Assembly: GCF_006494715.1 (NCBI RefSeq)
Contig: NZ_CP041151.1
Coordinates: forward strand, 3,472,001 to 3,536,000
DNA length: 64,000 nt
Source: Shewanella sp. SNU WT4
Lineage (GTDB): Bacteria; Pseudomonadota; Gammaproteobacteria; Enterobacterales; Shewanellaceae
Direction: 5' to 3'
In this document: positions 1 to 10,281 of the stretch, piece by piece
Layout of the letters: the number at the start of each line of letters is the position of its first letter
How positions within the stretch are numbered: position 1 is the first letter of the stretch
Translations under genes and position numbers: made by a program
The notes under the pieces: model-generated
What the model was told of the DNA's origin: nothing
Databases searched by the model: none
Seen by the model: the letters and a program-made list of their open reading frames with translations, nothing else

Positions 1-1
1 T

Positions 2-94
2 ATTAATGATGAAGAAGCCGAAGAAATGGAATCACTTGAAATCGAGTTGATCCAATCTCTTGGTTACCCAGACCCTTACAAGGAGCAAAACTGA
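2..94 (+). CDS. ybeY: YbeY endoribonuclease, C-terminal end only
   Basis: The window opens inside an open frame that ends with TGA at 92-94. Its last 30 residues are acidic and end in LGYPDPY plus a short tail, as at the C-terminus of the rRNA-maturation factor YbeY. The catalytic His cluster would lie upstream of the window. YbeY processes the 3' end of 16S rRNA and helps ribosome quality control. It sits 34 bp upstream of corC, matching the E. coli ybeZ-ybeY-ybeX-lnt order. Identification rests on the short tail plus synteny. Confidence 0.85.
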   Translation: MNDEEAEEMESLEIELIQSLGYPDPYKEQN

Positions 95-128
95 ACTCAG
101 CCGTTGGCTTAAGAGTTTAAGAAATACT

Positions 129-1004
129 ATGAGTGATGATATCCCACCGAGTACCAGCGCCCACAAAAAAAGTTGGCTTGATAGAGTAAGTCAGATTTTT
201 CAGGGCGAACCCCAGAATCGCGATGATCTGGTGGACGTGATCCATGATGCCGAGCAGCGTGATTTGATCACAGAAGATACCCGCGAAATGATTAAAGGCG
301 TATTGGAAGTTTCTGACTTACGAGTACGCGACATTATGATCCCACGGGCGCAAATCGTCGCCGTCCAGATCAATAACAGTGTCGAAGAATTATTGTCTAC
401 CGTCATAGGTTCAGCGCATTCCCGCTTCCCTGTGGTTAATGAAGATAAAGATCATATCGAAGGAATTTTGCTCGCCAAAGACCTCATTCGTTATGGCTTT
501 AATTTAGAAGCCGATTTCAGCTTAGACAAGGTCATTCGACCTGCAGTCGTTGTTCCAGAAAGCAAACGCGTAGATGTGTTACTTAAAGAATTTCGCTCAC
601 AACGTTACCATATGGCCATAGTGGTCGATGAATATGGCGGCGTATCGGGTCTAGTGACCATTGAGGATATTCTGGAAGAAATTGTCGGTGAAATTGAAGA
701 CGAATTTGACCATGACAGCAGTGAAGATACTGAAATTCGCAAAATCAGTCCTAAAGTGTTTATGGTTAAAGCCCTAACTCCAATCGATGATTTCAATGAA
801 CACTTCAACACTCACTTTAGCGATGAAGAGTTTGATACCGTTGGCGGCTTAGTGTCACATGCTTTTGGTCACTTACCTGAACGTAACGAAAAAATCACCA
901 TAGATGGCATTGAGTTTAAAATCGTCAACGCTGATACCCGCCGTCTTATTCAGTTACGAGTATCTTGGCCAGAATCCGAAGATAATCAAACAGTTGAAAA
1001 TTAA
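129..1004 (+). CDS. corC: CorC/YbeX CBS-domain protein
   Basis: A 291-residue protein, the same size as E. coli CorC/YbeX (292). It has two CBS domains (about residues 65-190, with RVRDIMIPR and the SAHSRFPV segment) followed by a CorC/HlyC C-terminal domain (about 205-285, [14 protein letters not shown]). The family is linked to magnesium/cobalt efflux and, in E. coli, to ribosome maturation with the neighbouring YbeY. The frame is open back to a TTG at 60 inside ybeY, but the ATG at 129 gives the N-terminus MSDD seen in E. coli, so that start is used. lnt follows 3 bp after the stop, so the two are probably co-transcribed. Confidence 0.95.
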   Translation: MSDDIPPSTSAHKKSWLDRVSQIFQGEPQNRDDLVDVIHDAEQRDLITEDTREMIKGVLEVSDLRVRDIMIPRAQIVAVQINNSVEELLSTVIGSAHSRFPVVNEDKDHIEGILLAKDLIRYGFNLEADFSLDKVIRPAVVVPESKRVDVLLKEFRSQRYHMAIVVDEYGGVSGLVTIEDILEEIVGEIEDEFDHDSSEDTEIRKISPKVFMVKALTPIDDFNEHFNTHFSDEEFDTVGGLVSHAFGHLPERNEKITIDGIEFKIVNADTRRLIQLRVSWPESEDNQTVEN

Positions 1005-1007
1005 TTC

Positions 1008-2594
1008 GTGCATAAAACTCTGCAAACTTTTTTGATGGCAATTTGCCATAATGCAGGTCTACGACTGGCGATCGGCTATTTAGCCGGCGCCAGTACAGCC
1101 CTCGCCTTCGCCCCCTATAGTCTTTGGGTCATTTATCCACTCGCTATCACTGTTGGTATGTGGCAATCACGCCACTTAACGACCAAGCAAACTTTCTATT
1201 ACTGGTGGGCCTTTGGCTTTGGCGCCTTTAGCGTCGGCATCAGCTGGGTGCATGTCAGCATGGCGCAATTTGGCGGTATGCCGTTAATTGCCTCTATCGG
1301 CCTAATGGCGCTGCTAGCTCTCTATCTGGCGATTTATCCCGCGCTCTCTGGCGCCCTTGCCCGCTATTTAAGCCCGTATTCTCTCACTTGGCGATATTTA
1401 GCCTTATTCCCCGCGCTGTGGGTATTAACTGAATGGGCCCGGGGCTGGGTGCTGACCGGATTCCCGTGGCTATGGGCAGGTTATTCGCAAGTTGATGGAC
1501 CACTGCGCCCAGTCGCAGCCGACATTGGCACCTTAGGCTTAAGTTACCTAGTGATTATAATCGCGGCCGCACTCATGCTTGTCACTGCCCGCCGTTATCG
1601 CTTAGCTAGCGCCGCACTAGTCATAGTCGCTATCACGCCGCTTGCCACGCAGTTGCAACCTAAGCTGACACCGCAAGACAAAGCCGTGAATGTCGTTTTA
1701 GTTCAAGGCAATATCGCCCAAAGCATGAAATGGCAGCCTGAAGCCCTGTGGCCAACACTGCTTAAATACATGGACTTATCTCGACCAGAACTCGATGCTG
1801 ATATTGTTATTTGGCCAGAAGCTGCGATTCCAGCGCCTGAGTACATGGTGCAATCGTTTTTAGACAATGCCAATCAAGTTGCTAACTTAAATGATGCTGC
1901 CATCATTACCGGCATTATCAGCAATCATAACGATGACTTTTATAACTCGTTAATAGTGCTAGGCAATCATAATAACAAGCAGCAAGCACAAGCGGATTAT
2001 GTGGGTGGCGGCATCAATGAATACCGTAAGCATCAACTACTGCCTATAGGGGAATTTGTTCCACTAGAGGCGCTGTTAAGACCGCTGGCACCGTTTTTCA
2101 ATCTGCCGATGTCATCGTTTGCTCGCGGGGATTACCAGCAAACTAACCTATCGGCGCTCGGTTATCATATTGAGCCTGCTATTTGTTATGAAATCGTCTT
2201 CCCTGAGCTGCTGCGTGCCAACTTCAATGAGCACACCGACATGCTACTGACCGTATCTAATGATGCCTGGTTTGGTGATTCCAATGGACCATTGCAGCAT
2301 TTTGATATTGCTAGAATGCGCTCGGTAGAATTAGGCAGGCCGTTAGTGCGCGCTACCAACAACGGCGTCACAGCTGTGGTAGATGCCAAAGGCAATGTAG
2401 TTGATAAGTTGCCACAATTTGAAACTGGCGTACTTAGGGTGGCCGTACCATTAGTGACCGGCCAGACGTTATTTAGTTATGTGGGTGAGAAACCCATACT
2501 AGGGTTAAGCAGCTTATTAGTGTTGCTTGGTTTTATCTTAGGTCGGCGTCAGCGCCGAGTGCATAATGCTAAGCTCAATCATAGCGAGCCATAA
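1008..2594 (+). CDS. lnt: Apolipoprotein N-acyltransferase
   Basis: Inner-membrane enzyme that adds the third acyl chain to the N-terminal cysteine of lipoproteins; it is the last step of lipoprotein maturation and is needed for Lol sorting. 528 residues with a GTG start. The N-terminal ~200 residues form several hydrophobic helices, followed by a periplasmic nitrilase domain. The catalytic triad is visible: E271 (IWPEAAIP), K341 (YRKHQLLP) and C393 (PAICYEIVFPE). It starts 3 bp after corC and ends before a strong terminator. Lipoproteins it should process in this window include LptE, RlpA, BamD and the M13 peptidase. Confidence 0.97.
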   Translation: MHKTLQTFLMAICHNAGLRLAIGYLAGASTALAFAPYSLWVIYPLAITVGMWQSRHLTTKQTFYYWWAFGFGAFSVGISWVHVSMAQFGGMPLIASIGLMALLALYLAIYPALSGALARYLSPYSLTWRYLALFPALWVLTEWARGWVLTGFPWLWAGYSQVDGPLRPVAADIGTLGLSYLVIIIAAALMLVTARRYRLASAALVIVAITPLATQLQPKLTPQDKAVNVVLVQGNIAQSMKWQPEALWPTLLKYMDLSRPELDADIVIWPEAAIPAPEYMVQSFLDNANQVANLNDAAIITGIISNHNDDFYNSLIVLGNHNNKQQAQADYVGGGINEYRKHQLLPIGEFVPLEALLRPLAPFFNLPMSSFARGDYQQTNLSALGYHIEPAICYEIVFPELLRANFNEHTDMLLTVSNDAWFGDSNGPLQHFDIARMRSVELGRPLVRATNNGVTAVVDAKGNVVDKLPQFETGVLRVAVPLVTGQTLFSYVGEKPILGLSSLLVLLGFILGRRQRRVHNAKLNHSEP

Positions 2595-2620
2595 ACAACG
2601 CTAGCCGAAACGACCAACAA

Positions 2621-2650
2621 AAAAGCCAGAGTCATCATACTCTGGCTTTT
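2621..2650. terminator. Bidirectional terminator between lnt and the aminotransferase gene
   Basis: An 11-bp perfect stem, AAAAGCCAGAG paired with CTCTGGCTTTT, with an 8-nt loop. T-runs occur on both strands, so it can end both the plus-strand corC-lnt unit and the convergent minus-strand gene ending at 2678. Confidence 0.9.
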
Positions 2651-2677
2651 TTATTTAAAGCGGGTTAAAGCTCAGCA

Positions 2678-3871
2678 TTACACCCAGCCTTGCTGCCTAA
2701 ATTGAATTAAGGTGCGACAAAATTTTTCCATTTGCTCTGGCGTCCCTAAGGTTAAGCGGTTCCAACCATTAGTATGATTAAACTTACGCCCGACTAAAAT
2801 GCCTGCAGCCTTCATACGCTGCTGATATAAATCAGTGTCACCATTCACCTGATGAAACATAAAGTTAGCATTGCAATCAAGATGCTTAAGCCCTAGGGCA
2901 TCTAAGGTTTGGGTCACTAACGCTAATGCGCGCGCTTGCGAAGCAAGGCTTAATGCCAACCAAGTATTATCGCTAAGTGCCGCCGTTGCTGCCACGCAGC
3001 CCGCTAAGTTAGCATTATCTATGCTGGCTTGACGTGTCATAGCCACTATCATCTGCGGATGAGCTACGCCATAACCTACCCGCAGTCCAGCTAAGCCATA
3101 AATTTTAGAAAAGGTGCGTGTTACCACTAAATACGGATTTTCGGCCTTCACCGCAGCCACGGCTGATACAAAGGTCTTGGGATTAGCATATTCACCATAA
3201 GCTTCATCGACAATAAATTGCAGCTTTACCGATGCTTGAGCTAACCAAGCTTGCAGCGGATCAGTTGCCATCAATAAACTGGTGGGGTTATTGGGGTTAC
3301 ATAAGTAGATGATAGAGCAGCCATTAAAAGAGTCGACCTGCGCTTGCATAGCCACTAAATCAATCTGTAACTCTGAGTTAAGTGGCACAGCAACCACTTT
3401 TACACCGCGGGCACTGGCATAATCAGCCACCACGCCATAACTTGGATCTGGCATCACTAATTGAATCTCAGTGACCTTAGCGCCCGCATTATCAATGGCA
3501 TTAGTCACCATGGCATCCACTGACATTTTAAGCACTTCTGACGAGCCATTGCCGTAAATCAGCTGCTCGGCCGTAACGCCATGGTATTGAGCTAACGCCG
3601 CCATAAACTCAGCCTTTGGCGCATCTGGATATAAAAAAGCCTGTGGCAATTGCTGGCTTAATGCCCGCATGCAACTTGGTGGAACACCTAAAGCGTTTTC
3701 ATTGAAATTAAGCAATAAAGGCGCAGCACTGGCCGATGCTTTAGTTGCATGACTCACTGACTGACAACCCGTTAATGCCAATACGCACGCCGCGCCGCCT
3801 GCGCCTAATAATTCCCGTCTTGATAATTCCACGCCTTCACCAATTTGAATAATTATTCTTTTTATTATCAT
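2678..3871 (-). CDS. HisC-like class I/II aminotransferase with Tat-type lipoprotein signal
   Basis: A fold-type I PLP aminotransferase of the histidinol-phosphate aminotransferase family. Seen: CNPNNPT (191-197), the VDEAYGEY segment (221-228), and TRTFSKIYGLAGLR with the PLP lysine K256. The N-terminus is unlike cytosolic HisC: SRRELLGAGG (17-26) resembles a twin-arginine motif, followed by a hydrophobic run and LALTGC, a lipobox with C36. This suggests a folded, PLP-loaded enzyme exported by Tat and lipid-anchored. The start is uncertain: the first ATG is used, but a GTG 13 codons later, just before the twin Arg, would also keep the signal. The substrate cannot be read from the sequence. 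It is not in a his operon. Confidence 0.8.
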   Translation of the reverse strand: MIIKRIIIQIGEGVELSRRELLGAGGAACVLALTGCQSVSHATKASASAAPLLLNFNENALGVPPSCMRALSQQLPQAFLYPDAPKAEFMAALAQYHGVTAEQLIYGNGSSEVLKMSVDAMVTNAIDNAGAKVTEIQLVMPDPSYGVVADYASARGVKVVAVPLNSELQIDLVAMQAQVDSFNGCSIIYLCNPNNPTSLLMATDPLQAWLAQASVKLQFIVDEAYGEYANPKTFVSAVAAVKAENPYLVVTRTFSKIYGLAGLRVGYGVAHPQMIVAMTRQASIDNANLAGCVAATAALSDNTWLALSLASQARALALVTQTLDALGLKHLDCNANFMFHQVNGDTDLYQQRMKAAGILVGRKFNHTNGWNRLTLGTPEQMEKFCRTLIQFRQQGWV

Positions 3872-3966
3872 ATTTAATCACACAGCTTGTGCTACTAAGA
3901 CCCGTGAAAAGTGTGACAGCGATCAACAACAAGCTGTTTTGTCGTTTGTTTTTTAGCACAAATAAA

Positions 3967-3990
3967 AAAGCATGCCTCACGACATGCTTT
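3967..3990 (-). terminator. Terminator after the REC-EAL gene
   Basis: Stem AAAGCATG / CATGCTTT with an 8-nt loop, followed on the minus strand by a run of T. It lies about 50 bp beyond the stop codon of the minus-strand gene at 4042. Confidence 0.75.
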
Positions 3991-4041
3991 AGATTGCACA
4001 ATAAGTGAATAGAAAATCGACTTAGGTCATATAGTTTGCCA

Positions 4042-5298
4042 TTAACTGCCTTGGGTTAATTTGGCAAATTGCTTTTGCCAAGTCACATGCCAGCTTATTA
4101 AGCTTGAAAGTGAGCGCGACTTACTGATTAAGAAGCCTTGAATAAGCATTTCATCGTAATGACCAAATAAATAAGTTAACTCTTCAACCTGCTCAATGCC
4201 TTCGGCCACTAAATTCACATCCATTTGCGAGGCGATTTCAATCAAAGAGTGCACCACAGCCTGACAAAATACGTCCCTATGGATGTTAATGATCAATGAC
4301 CTATCAATTTTAATTTCACTGTAAGGCAAGTGCCTTAACTGATTAATATTAGTAAAACCGGTACCAAAATCATCTAAGGACACGCCAAAACCGCGCATAC
4401 GTAAGCGATTTAAGGTTTCAAGTTGATGAGTACTGCGCAGGGCATTATCTTCGGTAATTTCAAGTACTAGTTGTTCAGGGCCCACGCCATTACTTGAAAA
4501 CATTAACTGTAACTCATCCACTAACGCCAAGTTCTCTAGTTGTGGCGGCGCTAAATTGATGCACAGATGCACTGAGTCACCAAACTGTTTTTTTAACTTA
4601 GGTAAATCCGCAATCGCCTTTTTTATCATTATGTTCGTCATAACATCTAATAAATTAAGCGATACTGCCAAAGGTAAGAAACGATTTGGAGTTACGGCAT
4701 CGGTTTCGCCTTGAAGCCTAATTCGCATCAGCGCCTCAACCGAGCTCACCTCGTGAGTTTTCATATTCACTTTTGGCTGGTAATAAGCCTCGATTCGCTC
4801 ATCGGCGATAGCAGCGCGCAGTTGCTGCTCACTTAATAAATCAAGAGAATGATGCTGATTGGCGAGTAAGCTATCAGCCTTTAATAACAAACCGTTAAGA
4901 TCTTCTGGTTGCAAAGGTTTAGCTATGCAGCCAATCAGGCGCAGTCTATATCCTTTAGCGATATCGGCCGCCAAATGCACAATTCGTTTTTCCATTTCCG
5001 AGATTATGCCAACCGTACCTTGATAACCGATTTCACCTAACCCCCGTAGCACCGCCATGCCATCTATGTTCGGCATATTTAAATCCGTCAAAATTAAGCT
5101 ATAACGCTTAGGATTGCGGGCAATAATCGACAACGCTTTGGCGGGATCGTCAGTCACAGTAATTTGAAAATCACCAAAGGTGGAGAGGATATTTTTTACG
5201 ATAAGCAAAATCGCTTTGGAATCATCAATCACTAACACGTGATCAATGTGGGGATACTTTTCGCTAGCAGATGAAGAATATGGGGTTAAATTGTCCAT
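4042..5298 (-). CDS. Response regulator with EAL c-di-GMP phosphodiesterase domain
   Basis: 418 residues. The receiver domain (about 18-145) has paired acidic residues DD 25-26, phospho-acceptor D72 (ILTDLNMP) and K127 (IAKP). The EAL domain (about 160-405) keeps every key motif: EAL 188-190, N248, E280 (LEITED), DDFGTG 309-314, K330, E366 (AEGIE) and QG 387-388. It should therefore be an active c-di-GMP phosphodiesterase controlled by phosphorylation. No histidine kinase is adjacent, so the partner is unknown. The frame extends four codons upstream to a GTG, but the ATG at 5298 has an AAGTGAG ribosome site at good spacing. It has its own terminator and appears monocistronic. Confidence 0.92.
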   Translation of the reverse strand: MDNLTPYSSSASEKYPHIDHVLVIDDSKAILLIVKNILSTFGDFQITVTDDPAKALSIIARNPKRYSLILTDLNMPNIDGMAVLRGLGEIGYQGTVGIISEMEKRIVHLAADIAKGYRLRLIGCIAKPLQPEDLNGLLLKADSLLANQHHSLDLLSEQQLRAAIADERIEAYYQPKVNMKTHEVSSVEALMRIRLQGETDAVTPNRFLPLAVSLNLLDVMTNIMIKKAIADLPKLKKQFGDSVHLCINLAPPQLENLALVDELQLMFSSNGVGPEQLVLEITEDNALRSTHQLETLNRLRMRGFGVSLDDFGTGFTNINQLRHLPYSEIKIDRSLIINIHRDVFCQAVVHSLIEIASQMDVNLVAEGIEQVEELTYLFGHYDEMLIQGFLISKSRSLSSLISWHVTWQKQFAKLTQGS

Positions 5299-5465
5299 GA
5301 AGTATCTCACTTACATCACACATCCGTGTCGTCCACCAAGTGTAGACTGAGATATTTTTTCCTGCAAAAGTGCAAAGAACTTAAGCAATATTTTTTGCTA
5401 CAGCATAATAATTTGAAGTATCGATCAAGCAATTAGCACTTTACAACCAGTCAGTTAACAACCAA

Positions 5466-5487
5466 AAAGCACGCCAATGCGTGCTTT
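5466..5487 (-). terminator. Hairpin after ybeL
   Basis: Stem AAAGCACGC / GCGTGCTTT with a CAAT loop, followed on the minus strand by five T. It sits about 50 bp beyond the ybeL stop codon. The T-run is short, so strength is uncertain. Confidence 0.6.
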
Positions 5488-5538
5488 AACTTAACTACAA
5501 CCCGCTCGAATCAGCCGGTCTGAACTTGAGCAACAACG

Positions 5539-6039
5539 CTAAGGGGTTAAGGCTTCACGAATAAACTCACTTTGTTCGCACTGCGGACAATCAGGAATAA
5601 GCCCGGTGAATTCAATATGCATTTTATGGCCACAATGAATACACGTCAGGGTGCCTTGACTAATAATGTCACCACTTTGGTATTCGCCATGCTGCTTAAA
5701 ATCTTGGCTAAGTTCATGCCACTCTACTTGGCTGCGGTCAGTAATTTCACTTAACCAGTGCCAAAAGGTATTTTCCATCGCAATCATGGTTGGGCTATAG
5801 CTGAGCTCATCGGCATGCTGCTCGTTGAGAAAGGCAATAATGTCGCGTTTAAGAAAATGCTCCACCAGCGCTAACTCTTCACTATCGGCGATTTGTTTGA
5901 GTTTTAAATAATCAGTGCCCTTAGTCACTGACGCCATTAAATCTTTAGTACTGAGTTGATTATTATCACCAAAATCGACTTTAACCTTGTCAATCAGCGT
6001 CTGATATAAGGCTAACATCTGTGAACTTCGATCACTCAT
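5539..6039 (-). CDS. ybeL: YbeL-like DUF1451 zinc-ribbon protein
   Basis: 166 residues. The helical N-terminal part is rich in charged residues. The C-terminus has two CxxC pairs (CIHCG and CPQCE, about residues 133-155) that should bind one zinc as a ribbon. This is the DUF1451 (YbeL) layout, and the E. coli homologue is likewise encoded divergently next to leuS. The function is not established. No signal peptide or membrane segment is seen, so it is probably cytosolic. It shares a 118-bp divergent intergenic region with leuS. Confidence 0.85.
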   Translation of the reverse strand: MSDRSSQMLALYQTLIDKVKVDFGDNNQLSTKDLMASVTKGTDYLKLKQIADSEELALVEHFLKRDIIAFLNEQHADELSYSPTMIAMENTFWHWLSEITDRSQVEWHELSQDFKQHGEYQSGDIISQGTLTCIHCGHKMHIEFTGLIPDCPQCEQSEFIREALTP

Positions 6040-6157
6040 GTTGAATACTCCTTCATTGGAACCTTTTTAATACAACGCATCTGGTTTATTCTATGCAGAT
6101 CCCACCGCGCATATACAGCGCGAGATCAAAAAAAGGCGGCTTGGCCGGTAAATATTA

Positions 6158-8737
6158 ATGCAAGAGCAATATAATCCCTCAGAAATCGAGACCTTAGTGC
6201 AACAGCATTGGGCCGATAACAAAACATTTGAAGTCACTGAAGATAATACCAAGGAAAAGTACTATTGCCTTTCCATGTTCCCTTATCCATCTGGACGCCT
6301 GCACATGGGCCATGTGCGTAACTACACCATAGGTGATGTGGTTGCTCGCTACCAGAGACTGCAAGGAAAAAATGTTCTGCAACCTATCGGTTGGGACTCA
6401 TTTGGCTTGCCAGCGGAAAACGCGGCGATTAATAATAAAACTGCGCCGGCGCCATGGACTTACGAAAACATCGATTACATGAAAAACCAGCTGAAATTGC
6501 TGGGTTTCGGTTATGACTGGAGCCGTGAAATCGCTACTTGTACCCCAGAATACTATCGCTGGGAACAATGGTTCTTCACTAAGTTGTATGAAAAAGGCTT
6601 AGTCTACAAGAAGACCTCAGCGGTTAACTGGTGTCCGAATGACCAAACGGTACTGGCCAACGAGCAAGTACAAGACGGTTGCTGCTGGCGCTGTGATACT
6701 AAGGTTGAGCAAAAAGAAATTCCGCAGTGGTTTATTAAAATCACAGCCTATGCCGATGAACTGTTATCTGAATTAGATAACTTGGACGGCTGGCCTGAGC
6801 AAGTTAAATCCATGCAACGTCATTGGATTGGCCGCAGCGAAGGCATAGAAATGACCTTCCAAGTCGCTGACAGCGATCAGAGCTTTGATATTTATACCAC
6901 TCGCCCTGATACAGTCATGGGCGTGACTTATGTTGCTATTGCTGCAGGTCACCCATTAGCTGAAGAAGCGGCTACCAATAATCCAGCCTTAGCGGCCTTT
7001 ATTGAAGAGTGTAAAGAATCTTCTACCGCAGAAGCCGATATCGCCACCATGGAAAAACTGGGTGTTGATACTGGTCTTAAAGCCGTTCACCCATTAACCG
7101 GTGAATTAGTACCTGTATGGGCTGCTAACTTTGTACTGATGAACTACGGCACTGGCGCGGTAATGTCAGTTCCTGGCCATGATCAGCGTGATTATGAGTT
7201 TGCAAAGAAATACGGTTTAGAAATCAAGGCAGTTATTAAGCCAGTTGATAGCGAAGTCGATATTAGCGAAGCCGCTTACACTGAAAAAGGCGTGTTATTT
7301 AACTCATCTGAATTTGATGGCTTAGATTTCCAAGCGGCATTTGATGCTATTGATGCCAAGCTGAGCGCTGAAGGCAAAGGTAAGCGTCAAGTGAATTTCC
7401 GTCTGCGTGACTGGGGCGTATCGCGTCAACGTTACTGGGGCGCGCCTATCCCTATGGTGACTCTGGAAGATGGCACTGTGATGCCAACGCCTGAAGATCA
7501 ACTGCCAGTGATCCTGCCAGAAGATGTCGTCATGGACGGTATTCAAAGCCCAATCAAGGCTGACAAAGAGTGGGCGAAGACCACAGTCAATGGCCAGCCA
7601 GCGCTGCGTGAAACCGATACCTTTGATACCTTTATGGAATCATCATGGTACTACGCACGCTACTGTAGCCCACACGCTGATCAAATGATTGATCCCGCTA
7701 AAGCTAACTACTGGTTGCCAGTAGATCAGTATATCGGCGGTATTGAACACGCTTGTATGCATTTGCTGTATTTCCGCTTCTTCCACAAGTTGCTGCGTGA
7801 TGCGGGTCTGGTAAACAGCAATGAGCCAGCGAAGCAATTGCTGACTCAAGGCATGGTGTTAGCCGATGCCTTCTATTACACCAACGACAAAGGCGGCCGT
7901 GTATGGGTATCGCCACTTGACGTGACTGTACTTGAGAAAGATGACAAAGGCCGCATCCTTGCCTGTGTTGACCAAGAAGGTCATGAGCTGGTGTATACCG
8001 GTATGAGCAAGATGTCTAAGTCGAAAAACAACGGTATTGATCCACAAATGATGGTGGAAAAATACGGCGCCGATACTGTGCGTTTGTTCATGATGTTCGC
8101 AGCCCCTCCAGAGCTTACCTTAGAATGGCAAGAGTCTGGCGTAGAAGGCGCGCATCGCTTCATTAAGCGTTTATGGAAGTTGGCGAGCGATCATATTGGT
8201 TTAGGTGCTACTGAAGCGTTAGACATCAAAGCCTTAAGCCCAGAGCAAAAAGCCCTGCGCCGCGAGCTGCACAAGACAATTGCTAAAGTAAGCGATGATA
8301 TTAGCCGTCGTCAGATGTTCAACACTGCCGTTGCTGCGGTAATGGAACTGATGAACCACCTGCAAAAAGCGCCAATGGCCAGCGCTCAAGATCGCGCCTT
8401 GATGGAAGAAGCGTTATCTGCTGTGGTACGTTTGCTTTACCCTATCATTCCACACTTGTGCTTCCAGTTATGGCAGCAACTGGGTAATGAAGGCGTGATT
8501 GAAGATTCGCGTTGGCCTGAAGTTGACCAAGATGCCTTGGTTGAAGACAGCAAGCTCATCGTGGTGCAAGTGAACGGTAAAGTTCGCGCTAAAATCACGG
8601 TAGCGGCTGATGCCAGCAAGGAAACCGTAGAAGCCTTAGGCTTAGCCGATGAGCATGTGGCTAAACATCTTGATGGTTTAACCGTACGTAAAGTCATTTT
8701 TGTACCAGGTAAGCTGTTGAGCATTGTTGCTAACTAA
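6158..8737 (+). CDS. leuS: Leucyl-tRNA synthetase
   Basis: Class Ia synthetase that charges tRNA-Leu. 859 residues against 860 in E. coli. HMGH signature at 49-52, zinc-binding cysteines around WCRCD-type motif 155-180, CP1 editing domain (about 225-415, with YTTRPDT), and KMSKS at 618-622. The C-terminal anticodon-binding and tRNA-contact domains are complete and end [11 protein letters not shown]. It is the first gene of a long plus-strand block and is followed 19 bp later by lptE. Five of its tRNA substrates (Leu CAG) are encoded at 41.7-42.6 kb. Confidence 0.99.
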   Translation: MQEQYNPSEIETLVQQHWADNKTFEVTEDNTKEKYYCLSMFPYPSGRLHMGHVRNYTIGDVVARYQRLQGKNVLQPIGWDSFGLPAENAAINNKTAPAPWTYENIDYMKNQLKLLGFGYDWSREIATCTPEYYRWEQWFFTKLYEKGLVYKKTSAVNWCPNDQTVLANEQVQDGCCWRCDTKVEQKEIPQWFIKITAYADELLSELDNLDGWPEQVKSMQRHWIGRSEGIEMTFQVADSDQSFDIYTTRPDTVMGVTYVAIAAGHPLAEEAATNNPALAAFIEECKESSTAEADIATMEKLGVDTGLKAVHPLTGELVPVWAANFVLMNYGTGAVMSVPGHDQRDYEFAKKYGLEIKAVIKPVDSEVDISEAAYTEKGVLFNSSEFDGLDFQAAFDAIDAKLSAEGKGKRQVNFRLRDWGVSRQRYWGAPIPMVTLEDGTVMPTPEDQLPVILPEDVVMDGIQSPIKADKEWAKTTVNGQPALRETDTFDTFMESSWYYARYCSPHADQMIDPAKANYWLPVDQYIGGIEHACMHLLYFRFFHKLLRDAGLVNSNEPAKQLLTQGMVLADAFYYTNDKGGRVWVSPLDVTVLEKDDKGRILACVDQEGHELVYTGMSKMSKSKNNGIDPQMMVEKYGADTVRLFMMFAAPPELTLEWQESGVEGAHRFIKRLWKLASDHIGLGATEALDIKALSPEQKALRRELHKTIAKVSDDISRRQMFNTAVAAVMELMNHLQKAPMASAQDRALMEEALSAVVRLLYPIIPHLCFQLWQQLGNEGVIEDSRWPEVDQDALVEDSKLIVVQVNGKVRAKITVAADASKETVEALGLADEHVAKHLDGLTVRKVIFVPGKLLSIVAN

Positions 8738-8756
8738 CCCAAGGATACGACGCTAA

Positions 8757-9254
8757 ATGAAGTTAACTCAACGGATAAGTAGCGTCGTACTGGCACTGGT
8801 CGTGTTGACCAGTGCTGGTTGCGGCTTTCACTTACAGAGCAGTTATTTTATTCCTGCATCATTAACAACTCTGCATTTGAGTTCTAGTGATAATTACAGT
8901 GAATTAACGCGACTGGTGCGCGAGCGCCTGCGCCTCAATAACATTACTTTAGTTAATGCCGCGGCCGATATTCCAACCTTACGTTTAGTCCATGATAGTT
9001 TGGAGCGTTCAACCTTGTCCCTGTATCCCTCGGGCAATGTTGCTGAATATGAACTTATTTATCAGGTCCACTTTTCAGTACGCTTTGATAAGCAAGAGGC
9101 TAAAGAGTTTGATGTGGTCATTCGCCGCGATTATTTAGATGATCCGCGTACTGCATTAGCTAAGAGTAAAGAAATGGAATTGCTGCTCAAAGAAATGCGA
9201 GCGCAAGCGGCCGATAAAATTATCCAAACCCTATCGACGGTTGAAACTAACTAA
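8757..9254 (+). CDS. lptE: LPS-assembly lipoprotein LptE
   Basis: 165 residues. Type II signal peptide with a lipobox ending SAGC (C22), then GFHLQSSY, the family's typical start of mature LptE. LptE is the outer-membrane lipoprotein plug of the LptD barrel and helps place LPS on the cell surface. Position between leuS and holA, with a 1-bp overlap with holA, is as in E. coli. The serine at the -3 lipobox position is less usual but accepted in the family. Confidence 0.95.
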   Translation: MKLTQRISSVVLALVVLTSAGCGFHLQSSYFIPASLTTLHLSSSDNYSELTRLVRERLRLNNITLVNAAADIPTLRLVHDSLERSTLSLYPSGNVAEYELIYQVHFSVRFDKQEAKEFDVVIRRDYLDDPRTALAKSKEMELLLKEMRAQAADKIIQTLSTVETN

Positions 9255-10273
9255 TGCGGGTCTATCCTGAACAACTTGCTAGCCAGCTATCAACGCTGGC
9301 TAGCTGTTTTTTACTCTTTGGTGATGATCCTTGGCTGCTAGGCCAGTGTCGTCAACAAATTCTTAGCGCTGCCAAAGCTCAAGGTTTTGATGAACATATT
9401 CAACTGGTGCAAGAAGGCCAATTTCAATGGCCAGAATTGCAGCAAGAATGGCAAAGCTTAAGCTTATTTGCTAACCGCCGCGTGATTGAACTGACCTTGC
9501 CACAAGCTAAACCTGGCACTGAAGGTAGTCAGTGTTTGCAGCAATTACTGGCAACGCCTAATCCTGATTTAATTCTTATTCTGCAAGGCCCAAAACTTGC
9601 TGCCGATCAAACCAAAAGCAAATGGTTTAAGCAGTTAGATAGTCACGGCATTTACTTACCTTGCCTAACCCCTGAAGGGCCACAATTTTTACGTTGGCTC
9701 ACGGCGCGCATCAAGCATTACGCTTTAACCTTAGATAAAGAAGCCGCGAGCTTACTTGCCTATCTGTATGAAGGTAATTTATTAGCCTGCGATCAAGCGC
9801 TGCAATTATTGCAGTTATTGCACGGCCAAGAGTTAGTACCGGCGCACAAGCTGCACGAGTATTTTGATGATCAGTCGCGCTTTAGCGTCTTTCAACTAAC
9901 TGATGCCTTGCTTGAAAACCACACCAATAAAGCCATGCATATGCTAGCTCAGCTCAAGGCTGAAGGTACGGCTATGCCAATTTTACTGTGGGGATTGCTG
10001 CGAGAACTGAGCTTATTGCTGGCAGTGAAGCAACCGGGCGCCGACCAAAGGCAGCTATTTAATCAGCATAGAGTCTGGGATAAACGCCAGCAGGCCTATA
10101 AACAAAGCGCAGGCCGCCTAACTTTATCGCAAATTGAAACCATGTTAGCCATGACATCCAATTTAGAATTGGCCTTAAAACAACAAGGGCAAGAAAATTG
10201 GATTTTATTAGCCCACATCTGTTTGCTGTTTAACCCTAAGGCCCATCAAGCCCTGCCGCAATTTAGCCAATAG
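9254..10273 (+). CDS. holA: DNA polymerase III delta subunit
   Basis: 339 residues against 343 in E. coli. Delta opens the beta clamp as part of the clamp loader. The N-terminal domain begins MRVYPEQLASQL and contains the LFGDDPWL segment of the family; the C-terminal helical collar domain follows. The A of its ATG is the last base of the lptE stop codon, which suggests translational coupling. nadD follows 8 bp later. The psi subunit HolD of the same holoenzyme is encoded at 21 kb. Confidence 0.95.
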   Translation: MRVYPEQLASQLSTLASCFLLFGDDPWLLGQCRQQILSAAKAQGFDEHIQLVQEGQFQWPELQQEWQSLSLFANRRVIELTLPQAKPGTEGSQCLQQLLATPNPDLILILQGPKLAADQTKSKWFKQLDSHGIYLPCLTPEGPQFLRWLTARIKHYALTLDKEAASLLAYLYEGNLLACDQALQLLQLLHGQELVPAHKLHEYFDDQSRFSVFQLTDALLENHTNKAMHMLAQLKAEGTAMPILLWGLLRELSLLLAVKQPGADQRQLFNQHRVWDKRQQAYKQSAGRLTLSQIETMLAMTSNLELALKQQGQENWILLAHICLLFNPKAHQALPQFSQ

Positions 10274-10281
10274 GATAACAG

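Noticed and set aside
60..128. TTG start for corC at 60
   Set aside because: It lies inside ybeY and adds 23 residues not found in E. coli CorC; the ATG at 129 gives the expected MSDD start.
2678..3871. Cytosolic histidine-biosynthesis HisC
   Set aside because: The Tat-type signal and lipobox, and the absence of his genes, argue against it.
6040..6157. Promoter and leader control for leuS
   Set aside because: A TATTCT at 6087 is possible, but no adequate -35 or leader peptide could be seen.
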